Of a stretch of DNA of 64,000 nucleotides, positions 14,825 to 24,500 are shown one piece after another. The translations under genes were made by a program, and so were the position numbers. The number at the start of each line of letters is the position of its first letter. Position 1 is the stretch's first letter. The notes under the pieces were generated by a model, which had not been told where the DNA came from, searched no databases, and worked only from the letters and a program-made list of their open reading frames with translations. Source of the stretch: Gymnogyps californianus (lineage: Eukaryota; Chordata; Aves; Accipitriformes; Cathartidae); the NCBI RefSeq assembly GCF_018139145.2, contig NC_059480.1:15872428-15936427 (forward strand), read 5' to 3'.

Positions 14825-15525
14825 GGACAGGAAAAAGTTACAGAAGGATCTCCTGATACAGAGCATCTGGTGAACTAACAGCAGTATAAACTGAGGAGTG
14901 CAGGGTAATGCACCCATGGATAAAAACCAAAAAAATATATATTTATGGTCACTCATGGTAAGGGGTGCTACTGGGGCCATTTTCTCTCTGGAAAAAGACC
15001 TCAGAGACAGTGTGTATCTCTCTGAAAGTGCTAGCTCAGCAGATGCAAGCAGAAATTACTGGGAAAGGTGCAGAGAGCAAATAGGAGCTATCATCCCGCT
15101 GTGCTAGAAATCCCTGGTGCACTCGCACCTCGAGTACTGTGTGCAGCTCTAGTTATCCTGTCTCAAAAAAGATGTGATAGAACTAGAAAGGCACAGGAAA
15201 CAGACCCAAGGTCAGTGGAGCGTGCAGAATAGCTGCTGCCCGGGGAGCGATGGAACAGATTAGGCGTTTTCACGTGTCTTCAGAAATGAAACAATTGAGG
15301 AGGGAAATACGACAGAGGCGTATAAAGCCATGACTGTCATGGAGAATATAAAATTACCATTTCACAATATAACCGCTAAGGTGAGCTTTAAATGGCACTA
15401 CCGAGAAGCAGTTTTAAACTAATAAAAGCTTTTTCCCGGCACATTATTAACCTGTAGAACTTCTTGCCAAAAGACAGCAAGGAGAACAAAGGTATTACTG
15501 GCTTCAAAAAACAGTTATAAAAATT
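14825..15525 (+). mobile_element. Ancient CR1-type LINE remnant (ORF2 C-terminal part)
   Basis: A plus-strand translation broken by stops and frameshifts reads, in order, through segments typical of the C-terminal part of the CR1 reverse-transcriptase ORF. A KNQKNIYLWSLM-like block lies at about 14920-14955. [14 protein letters not shown] block at about 15110-15150 corresponds to the conserved HLEYCVQFW motif. After this come KKDVIELER and a TEAYKAMTVMENIK-like block near 15315-15350. Several in-frame stops and the high divergence mark it as long dead. The 5' part and the true 3' end are not recognisable, so the limits are approximate. It belongs to an older CR1 lineage than the copy at 27.3 kb, judged by the poorer match. 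Confidence 0.8.
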
Positions 15526-16602
15526 TGTTGTTGAGAAATTCATTGAGGGTTCTTAAACACGTTGTGAGACATCCTGTGGATGAGGAAATGGCAAAGCTGC
15601 CGAGCACTGGAAGCGGGTGGAAGGAGCAATGTATGGCTGCCCCTTTTTCCAGAGCATCTGTTCCAAGCTGCTGGTACTACTACCAAAATATGTTTGGAGA
15701 AGTCCTAGAAGTTCCAGCTTCTGAGGAAGTGTCACTGTGCTGAAAAATACCCAGAATAACCACTTCTCGCTAATTCAGATTGGAGACACTTGATACACAA
15801 AGCCTTCTTTTCATGTAATATTAGATTTCTTTTTAATGTCTGGAAATGCAAATACTAAGTACTCATTACTATAAGCTTTTTATGTGTCTGAGGATAAACC
15901 TATTCAATGATCAAGGCTATGGGACATCTTTTCTTTTTCTCCTGAATCTGCTTTGGTGAGCTGAGAGGAGGCTGAGATTTTACCAAGTCAGTCTCTCCAC
16001 CAGGAGCTGGAGTAAGTGGTTTCTGTTCCCTCTTGTTCGTATGATAGCACTGCTTTTTGACCACAGAAAAGCAACCAAGAAATTAGTTTTTCTCATCTGA
16101 TGTACAAAATCAAGCTATGTTGGGGTTTTTTTCTGTCTCATCTTGTATTTGCTGTCAGAAGGTATGTGGTATACTTTTTCCATGGTAGAGTTTCCAGCAG
16201 AATCTTTGCCTTATAATGAGTGCAATTTTATACTGATCAGGAAGAGACTAATCCTCTCATTAAATCACCAGAATGAGGACTGACAGATGATTCCCTACTT
16301 GGCCACAAATTTATTGTGTGACCTTCAGCAAACCCCTGAACTTTGTGCTGCAGCTCCCACTGGCTCTGGTGTGAGTGCTCTGTGCTTTGGTGGAGCTGGC
16401 TGCAGTAGAAGCTCTACATGGTTACTATGTCTCTAAAGCAGACCCTGCCATCCCTCCTTGTTAGCAGTGCTCTGCTTCATAAAGAAGGGGCAAAAGGTAA
16501 GCAGAAATATTCAGAGAGCACAGTGATGAAGGTGGGGTAAGTATGTGTTTGCACTGAAAAGGGCTGTATTTTTTGGCCCATTCCAGGGTGGATTTTACTC
16601 AA
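15526..16602. other. Gene-free stretch
   Basis: I see no gene, repeat or RNA signal that I can support. Open frames are short and mirrored on both strands (for example 15525-15743 plus and 15553-15735 minus). The part up to about 15750 could still belong to the decayed LINE just upstream. Confidence 0.6.
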
Positions 16603-16973
16603 ATGGCTCCTGCAAAGAAAGGTGTTAAGAAGTGGTTATCTGCTATCACTGAAGAATATACCATCACTGATCACAAAAGGATCCATGGAGTGAGTGTCAA
16701 GAAATGAGCACCAAGTGCTCACATAGGAGTTTTGTAAATTTACGGAGAAGGACAAGGTCTGAGATCTGCATCAGCACCAGCTTGGACAAAGCTGTAGAGG
16801 TTAATGGGCCATTTCTCACAATATCCGCCTGCGTTTGGCCAGAAAATACAAGGGCAAAGACTTGCAAAAACCAAAACAAACTCCAAACCCCCAAACCACC
16901 TGCACAGGTTGTTTATCTGTGTACCAGTCGCAGTGTTCAAAGAACTACTGGTAGTCAGTATGGGTGAAAACAG
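16603..16973 (+). pseudogene. RPL31P: Processed pseudogene of ribosomal protein L31 (60S)
   Basis: The sequence opens with ATG reading MAPAKKG, followed by KKWLSAITEEYTITDHKRIHGV, which corresponds to the N-terminal third of eukaryotic ribosomal protein L31 (eL31) with a few codons missing before EYTI. Frame 1 ends at TGA 16705-16707, where a CGA arginine codon is expected, a likely CpG decay. Downstream L31 segments continue in other frames: STSLDKAVEVNG (DTRLNKAVWAKG-like), NIRLRLARKYKGK (RIRVRLSRKRN-like), and finally RLFICVPVAVFKELLVVSMGENRN ([25 protein letters not shown]-like). At least two frameshifts and two stops are needed. Total length of 371 bp is close to the roughly 375-bp normal coding region, and no intron interrupts it although the parent gene has several, so it came from spliced mRNA. 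No clear poly(A) tail or target duplication remains. It cannot make L31. The start is set by the MAPAKK match and the end by the C-terminal match; the expected stop after the last match is lost. Confidence 0.88.
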
Positions 16974-19900
16974 AAACAGCATGGACCCAGCACCTTGAAA
17001 GAGTATTACCTGCTTTTGTATGAACACAAGGAAATTACCTTTCCTGACTAGTTTCTTCTTTGAGCTTTTGTAGATTTTCTTTCTTTCTTTGGCTTTTGTA
17101 ACTGATGAACTCATGCATATTATGCTATTTTAATACCTAGCAAAGAGCCTTGTCTGCTAAATCACCTTATTTTTCTCTGATCAGAGCACAGTGCATTCCT
17201 CTTTTTAGTAGAAGGTATTAATTTAAATTCCATAATCCCAAACATATTCTCGTTTTTGTTCCGTGCTTCAGAAGGCCAATGGCATTTTAATTTAATAAGG
17301 GAGAAACACACATGACACTGTGTTCCCTGTAACTGTCTTCTGACCTCAATGAGTCTTTCACAGCTTTCTTTGTGTTCCAGCAAATGCAATCTCTGCTTTT
17401 ATTCAAGAACATTATCATTTCTAATACCCATGTTCTACCGATGGGCAAAAACTTGAATATCTGTAGTATCTTCACAGTAACTTTTGAGATATTTGCATTA
17501 TTATTTAGTAGTGCAAGCCCATCAGTGGAGCCATAGCAAGATTTACGCGCCACTTATGTCCTATTGAAATATTGTTTGGGTACATTCTGTCCCTTTGCAG
17601 AGAAATAAGTTTTATTTTGGTTTACCTTGGTTTTGGATTAAAAGGAGTTAACTCATCTAGCAATATCTTGATTTATGTCAGCTCCATTTATCTTTCCAAG
17701 TTCCTTAAGCTTTGTTTACTGGGTTAAGATTTACCTAATTGGGTACATGATATTACTGAGTATGTTGTGGCATGTAAACACTTGAGTCATATGCATCACA
17801 GTTCCTAAAGAATCATCCTTTGCCATTTTTATGCTTCCATTTTGCTGTTTAAACTTAACTTAAACCTGCTCAGTTTGAAAGAAGAACATGTGCTCATTGC
17901 AGTCCTCGTGGCCCTTCTTTGGAAATGTCAAGTAACACTTGTTCACTCTTTTCACTGGTTTGATTCTGCTCTCCTTTACTCTGATGTGAATCGGGAACTG
18001 ACCCCTTGGAGCCTGCTCCACAAAGGCAGAAGTCCTGGCAGATTAAGCCTGGATCATCAGCCTTGCTGCAAGGTAATGGAACCCCCCCAAAGAAACAGGG
18101 ATTATTTTATTAGTGGTTTTGTGGGTTATTCTGAGTAGATTTTCCAAGAACAACTGCACTAGTTTAATGAACAGAGGTCTCAAAATTCAGCTACCTGTTG
18201 TATTCTCATTTTTTTTCTTCTTACAAACATCTGTATCGTGTCCGATACACTTGTCCTTGCATGTCCAAGTGATAATGCCTGCCTGTTCCCATGCTAGCTT
18301 AATATGTATAACATCTAAGTGCACCTCTCTCCTGGTACCTGGTGCTGCACTTCAGTACTGGCATCTCTAAATCAGAGCCCCCTCATTTACAGCTCCATGT
18401 TGGCTGCTCAGCAATGAGGGCACCTTGACTTCAGATCTCACTGTACTGTCCTTGATCTGCTAGATCCAGAATTGTTCTCATCTCAAACATGCTGCTTATG
18501 CATTTGCAGAAAGAGGACTATTATTTTTTTGTGCTATTACAGAAGTACCCAAGAACCACCGGTTGTGTTTTAGGGCTTCACTGTGCAAACTACTTCTGGC
18601 CTTGTTCCAGAGGGGGCTACAGGCTTGCTTGCTGATCCGGTATAGCGGAGAACTGAAGGACAACTATGGGTGAAGGGGAGAGGTAACAGCTGTACTCTCA
18701 GTTTGGTATCTGCCCTGACATGGCACGGTAGTCTTCCGTGATTACTGTAGAGCAGGTATTGCTAAGGAGTGTAGCTGGAGCGATGATCCTGGGTAACTGG
18801 GGAAATGTAGAGAGGAGGGAGAAGGGCAGTTTCATTTAGCTTTTTGCTGTGACTTGGTGCATGTGCAAGGTCCTGTGTAAAATAGCTTATGAATTAAGAC
18901 GTACAGAGTGATGACTTTCAGCACAAGTCACAGCAGACAGCATAAACTGAGTTTAGCATGGATCACAGGGGATTAGTTAATACCTTGCATCCTTTTAACA
19001 GTCCTGAACTGTATGCTACTGGCTTTGCTTCTAGCTAAGTGCTGTTTTCAGTGTATGAAGTAGGGCTGACTGGAAAATAAGAGCTTCCATTTCATGAAAC
19101 ATTTAGCATTTTAACTGCTTTTCTTTTTGTTTTTTCCTATTCTAGAGGAAAACTGAAACTGTAGGGTGTTTACTGAGGGCATGAAAGACTCCAAGTGCTC
19201 TCACAAATACTGGTTTTGCCACAAATCCTCAATAGACTCTCACACTAGAACAGCATTTCTTTTGCTATGCCTGGTTTATGTGCTTTGGTACTCTGATCTC
19301 CATGTATTTTATAGCTTTTACTGTTCCATCCTAATGGGATTCCCAGTGAGCAAACCAGTGTTGCACCCCATATCATGCTGACTGTGCCTCATTCTTTTTG
19401 TTCGGACTTGACAGACATCCTAGCAAGTGTTAACAACAAAGTCTGTATCCCCACTCTCGCATCCCTGTGGAGTATTGTCCAAAAGCCTGTTACATCTTAG
19501 AGTGCACTCTCTAGAAAAACTTCTGTCTCATGCGCTGGTCAGAGAAGCCTGGCCACTTCTGCCAGGTGCCAGGAGAAACAAAAGCAGAGAAGGCTTGGAA
19601 AGGTGGTGCGTGAGGAGGTAACCCTGCTTGCGCACAAGGTAGTCCAGGTAGAAATTCACCCTGGTGCGAGGTTCAGATTTGTCCCAGAGGCAGCTGCTTT
19701 TTAGTGGAGTATTGGAGTCTGCTCAGGTGTAAGAGGTCATTTGAGAGGCTTTTGTATATACTAATACTATTTCCTCTGAGGAGCTTTCTGTGCTCCTGTG
19801 CTTTCCAGCCTTGTGACGTGGGTTTTGCACTGTGTCATGTCATGAATCGAAGACAGCTCTAAGGAGAGCATCTTTCCCCAACCTTCCTTGTGTATGAAAT

Positions 19901-20189
19901 ACAGGCCCTACCTTTCTCTGTGCAGCGCAAAAACTGAGCCTGGACTTAAGTCTGCAACACTGTAATAGCGATAGTTTAAAAATGGGTAAAAAAGAATGAA
20001 CCTTCAGTTTCAGTGGAGTGACCTTTGCAAGAAGCTGTTGCCTTGGGGTCTGTAAGTGTAAATAAGGAGCCTTGCTCGTTTAAAGCGTGTGCTTATAGGA
20101 ACACCCCTACTTCTAGGCACACGCTCCTACTGGTGATTTAAGACAAGAGGTGTGTCTTCTTCCCAGCCACGTTGCGGGTCCCGTGGTTT
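16974..20189. other. Gene-free stretch upstream of a CpG island
   Basis: No open frame over 100 codons and no recognised repeat. A strong splice-acceptor-like pyrimidine tract ending in CTATTCTAG lies at about 19117-19145, but the sequence after it has a stop within seven codons in one frame and no convincing exon follows. GC content rises only in the last few hundred bases, towards the CpG island. Confidence 0.6.
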
Positions 20190-20348
20190 CTGCCAGGCAG
20201 GGAGCCCCGAAAGGCCGTATTCGGTGTCCCCTGCACGCCGTGCCTTCTCTCGCTAGGACTCTTCGCGGCGCACCGAGCCTGCCTTGCCCCGGAGAGCATC
20301 CCCGGTGCCTGCGGGGGGCGGGCGGCAGGGACGCGGGGCCGCCTCCCG

Positions 20349-20380
20349 CCCTCCCTCCCTCTCTCCCTCCCTCCCTCCCC
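20349..20380. repeat. CCCT-rich microsatellite
   Basis: About 32 bases of imperfect CCCT/CT repeats lie inside the CpG island. Such tracts are common just upstream of vertebrate CpG-island start sites. Confidence 0.75.
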
Positions 20381-20837
20381 GCCGGGACTCGGACAACTTC
20401 AGCGCGGCGGAGCCGGGCTCTCCGCGGCGGTGGAGGGAGCTGCGGGGAAAAACGGAGAGACAGTCTCCGCCAGCGGAGCGGCGCGGCCGAGCCTGCCGGC
20501 AGCGGGGCGGGGGGGAGGGGGTCCCGGCGGCTGCTGCCCGCCCCGGCGGGGGCTGTGCCGGCAGGGGGCAGGGCCGGGAGCCGGCCGCTCGTGTTTCTAG
20601 GGCTTGACGTCCTTCCAGCTAGCCCGCCCCCCTTCCCGGCAAAGCCTGCCCTCCCACAGCAGAGAAGTCCCGAGAAGTGGCGGCGGGGTCCCCCACCCTC
20701 CCCCGGGCGCGGCGGGGCCGCGGCGATGGGCCGAGAAGTTTGGCGGCGAGGGGGGCCGGCGCCCCGCCGCTGAGAGCCGGCCGCTCCGGGGCCGGTCCCT
20801 TTTCCGAAGAGCGGGAGGGCGCCACAAAGTGAAATCC

Positions 20838-20925
20838 ATGAGGATTCTTGGGCTTCTCCTGGAGAAAGGCTCGCATATGCTGCAGTGTCTCTGTGGAAGG
20901 CGCCTGAGATCCAGCCACAGCCCAG
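20838..20925 (+). CDS. Possible first coding exon (partial), unknown gene
   Basis: An ATG at 20838 begins 29 codons plus one base, reading MRILGLLLEKGSHMLQCLCG and then RRLRSSHSP. It ends at a good donor, CAG|GTGGGG, after 20925, which would leave the next exon in phase 1. The segment from about 20825 to 20925 is clearly less GC-rich than the island around it, which suggests constraint as an exon. A second in-frame ATG lies at 20877. Neither ATG has an ideal context (no purine at -3). The CLCG cysteines near the N-terminus could be a palmitoylation site, but that is only a guess. I do not recognise the protein. It may instead be untranslated first-exon sequence; the frame is also open upstream to 20604. 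The partner exon is not visible in the window. Confidence 0.4.
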
Positions 20926-21099
20926 GTGGGGAGCGCGCGTCCTTGTCCCCGCCGCCCTCGCCTCCCCGCCCGGGCGCCGCTCGGCCCGGGCTGGCCCCGT
21001 TTCCTCGCCTTCATCCCGCGCCCCCCCCCCCCGCCTCCTCCTCGTCCGCCTCGCCGGCGCCGCGCACAGGTGGCCGGGAGGGACCGGGCGCTGTCCGCG

Positions 21100-21540
21100 G
21101 TTCTGACCCCACCGGGCATCCCCCGATCCCGGGTCACCATCAACCCGGGATCCCCCCAAACTCGGGTCCCGTCCGCCCCCAGGTTCCCCACCCGTGGCGC
21201 CAGCCCCAACCCAGACCCCCATTCACCCGAGGCCTCCACCCCACCTGTGTCCCCATCCTTAAGCAGGTTCCACACCCCACCTGCAGCCCCCACCCGAACA
21301 GAACTCCCATACAGGTCCCTACCTCACACATGACCCTCACTAGTGTCTCCCATCCCACCTGCAGCCCACACCCACACAGGTCCTTCTTCTCCACGTGGGA
21401 CCCCTGTATATCATATCCCACCTGGGAACCCCAACCACGGTCTCCAGTACCACCCGGTCAGGATAGGGATAACCTTCCCCAGAGTGCCTGTGGCCCCACG
21501 CAACTCTAGGGTTGGGGTTGGACCCACTGTCAGAGCTCCC
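21100..21540. repeat. Degenerate C-rich tandem repeat
   Basis: Following the island, the plus strand is a string of loosely repeated 15-25 base units built on CCCACCTG, CCCGGGATCCCC, CAGGTTCC and CAGGTCC motifs. Copies such as ATCCCACCTGCAGCCC and ACCCCACCTGCAGCCC recur. This is typical of decayed avian GC-rich minisatellites next to first exons. It keeps a frame open from the exon to 21509 by chance. Confidence 0.6.
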
Positions 21541-24500
21541 TATACCTTGTGTTTGTAGTAGCAACGTTGCAACATTTTTCTGGTGGAGGGTGTTAAATAT
21601 GTTTTTGAGTGGGGATGCCCACTCAAGCAAAGGGAGATCCCCGGCTGCTCCTGATGGGGGGCCAGGACACTCCTAGCCTGTTGGGGAGGGAGCATTGCAC
21701 CAGGATGGAGAGTGCAGTGGGGTGAAGGGCTGAAGGACGTGCTTGATCTTGAGCTCTACCTGAGCACTTTTTGAAGAGGGGAATAAGTGCATGAGTGCCT
21801 TGGTTTGGTGTGGCACTACCCCTGAGTTTTAGGGTGATCTTGTTGAAGCCTTTTAAGTGGTATCTCTGCAATTTCTTTTGTGCTACATGTGTTTCATGAG
21901 TCTGACTTCCCTTTTCTACAACACTGGGCAAATGCCTATGGAAAGAAACCTCATGTTATTAAGATCTGTAGAAGTTATAGCACTAACCCTACTGCTTTGA
22001 GCTTAACTGGGTTTCAGTTCCTACTTGGCTTTTGAGTAGATCTGCTTATCGAACCCTGACCATTGTAATCTTTGGGCACCAGATGCTTACAAGGTTGTCT
22101 AAATTAGAGTATTGCTTTCTAATGCTTGTGCTGTTTCCTTATGTGAGATCTGGGTCCTAGAGGGGAAAAATTTCTGTGCCTCCTGTGTAAATACTTGGTG
22201 TTGTCCATTGAAGAGAAAGGCTGTGCTTAGGGGAATACTGTTGCTGAGGTAGCCTGGATTCCCTTTTGGCCTTGCTAGGAAAATTTGTTAATGCTTATAG
22301 CCACCTGTTTATGTCTCAGTATCGCCTTCCCTCCCATGAGACCTATGTGTGCAAGTTGTTGTCTGTGACAGGCCCATGGCAATAGGGGACGTGCTGGAAG
22401 TCTTTAAGAGAGTAGGCTTGGCTCCCTTGAAAGTATTTTCTGCCCTGCTTTGAAGAATGATATAATAAATAAATAGAACAAATTGTGGCTGTGCAGAGAA
22501 GCATTACACACATTGTTCTGTTTTCAGTGAAAAACTACTGGAGTTTTCTTCATAGTGCCACATGTCAATGTTTGTTTTGTGTCGTTTGGAAACCTGGAGC
22601 AGTAAAGAGTACAATAACCTACTGGTAAAAATGGGATGGTGCTCAGGCCATAGGGCATGCTAGGCTGTAACTTCAGTGAACCAGAAGCTCATGATAGTGT
22701 CCTAATAGTTGCCCTGCTGAGCTGGTTTGGCTTTACTGGTGGATCCTGTGTTGAAGCATGCTTCATGTGTATGTGGTGACTGAATCTTTCCTTATTTCTC
22801 CCACTCTGATGGAGTGATACTGAACATTGCGTAGTCTTTGTATTTCATGATGTTGTGCTATAAGGAGGCAGTCCATGGGAATGATCTCCTATCATTGTCT
22901 CCAACCGACCTTGTTCTCCAGGTACTAGCCCCATGCCACCACAAGCCCGAGCACTCCAGATGTGGTCTATTGCTTTGAATCAGGCTGCTAAAATACGTTC
23001 CCTCTTCTTGGCTGCATTTGTTCCTTTTCCATTAAGGTTGGGCTTTACGTTCTTGAAAAATGTGCAATAAAAATGAAAGCTTCCACCTATAAAAGGGTCA
23101 CTGTGGGCTGGGCCTGCTGGAGGAGAGATCTCCTTGCTACTTCTTCAAAAGGTAATCGTGCCTCAGGAGATTGGTGTATACTCTTGCAACAGCCCTAAAG
23201 GTGTAGTGCAGTGCCCAGCATGGCACTCTGGGGGCTATGCCAGTCAGAGATATAAACTGGCAAAAGGATTATAAATTACAGGAGAGGAGGGACCATGGAA
23301 ACATGGACTACAGCAGCGGTGGCACAGAGTACTGTGAGCTACTTAGATGCCCTTGATCCTCCGATCTGAAGAGTTATCCTGATAGTAGGTGATTTATGCC
23401 AAACTATTTAGCACTTCATGCACTTAAGTTGAATGACAGATTGACCAAGCCCTTTGCCCTCCTTCTATCTATATTTTCTTTAATGCAAACAAGACATAAG
23501 GATGTAAGCACATGTTTAAAGTCAGATTCATACTTGCGTGTTGTGCTGACTCAGAGCCTTAGACCGCTCCTGATTCTGACAGAAACTAATGCATGATACT
23601 TCAAAGAAAAACAGTGAAATATTGAAGGTAGTTGTAGAGTACTGTGCAGCTCTGTTGTGATGCTAGCAAAAATATTAGCAAGATTTTTGTTATAGATATG
23701 CTAAGGCCTCCCCCGTTTTTACTCCTAGCTAACTCTAGCCTGTTGTTTTCTTATGCTCCACTTCTGAGGTCTGCAGACACTTGTCTTAGTCTGTGCAGGG
23801 GTAGGCTTCTTTGGTTGTTTGAGCAGCACCTTGCAAAATGGGGCTTAATGGGTCTCCAAGGCACCACAAAAGTGCAAGTAATTCATAGCAATACAGAGCA
23901 AGAGATTTATTCCTAGTCCTTTCTGTATTTCTTTGCAAGTATGTTAGCACAGCATTGTCCTGTATCATCTTCTAGGTACTTCACTTGTTATCTTAGTTTT
24001 AGAATTTGTAAGCTGACTGATTGTGTTGCATGTGCAGAGGTATTTCCCTTCTTGATGGTGCAATCATAATTAATTTTGTTAAGTATTTTTTAGTTAATTT
24101 ATTTTCTCTTCTAACACCTTTTTCCCCTTTGCTTGGGAGATGTGGTTTGCTAGTCCAGAATTTTTTTGGCTTCCTAGTCAACATTATGAAATAGATAGCT
24201 ATTACACTGTTAAGTTTAAGGTAAACGTCAGATAATGATCATATTGTTGATATAACAGTGAATGGAGTTGTGAAACAACATTTCAGGTGACCTGTACCTG
24301 GTTTGTAGCTACTTTGATGTAAAAGGCACTGTACCTGTAGGCTACGTTAATAGCAGCATGGAGATTTCTGCTAGTGAGTGTTTCAGTCCTCCTCCATAAG
24401 GACTTCTTATTTGGCTGTGTGAGTGGTTCTGTCTCATGCCTGTTCTGCCCTTGGCTCCTGTACAGACTCTCCTGTGGGATGCATCATTGCTAAAACCACA

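Larger units (their letters stand above)
20190..21135. promoter_or_regulatory. CpG island, likely promoter
   Basis: CpG dinucleotides are dense here and rare in the flanking 10 kb. GC-box and G-quadruplex-like runs occur at 20504-20521. A CCCT-rich tract lies at 20349-20380 and a 12-C run at 21022-21033. No TATA box is evident, as is usual for CpG-island promoters. Long open frames on both strands (for example 20113-21222 minus and 20604-21509 plus) follow from scarce stop codons in GC-rich DNA, not from coding. A transcription start is probable within about 20400-20830 on the plus strand if the exon at 20838-20925 is real; the exact base cannot be read. Confidence 0.8.

Noticed and set aside
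19117..19145. Another acceptor-like tract ending CTATTCTAG
   Set aside because: The following sequence has an early stop and no donor that makes a convincing exon.
20113..21509. Long frames on both strands (369 codons minus, 301 codons plus) in the CpG island
   Set aside because: Proline, arginine and glycine-rich translations on both strands at once are explained by scarce stop codons in GC-rich DNA; only the short exon-like part is retained.
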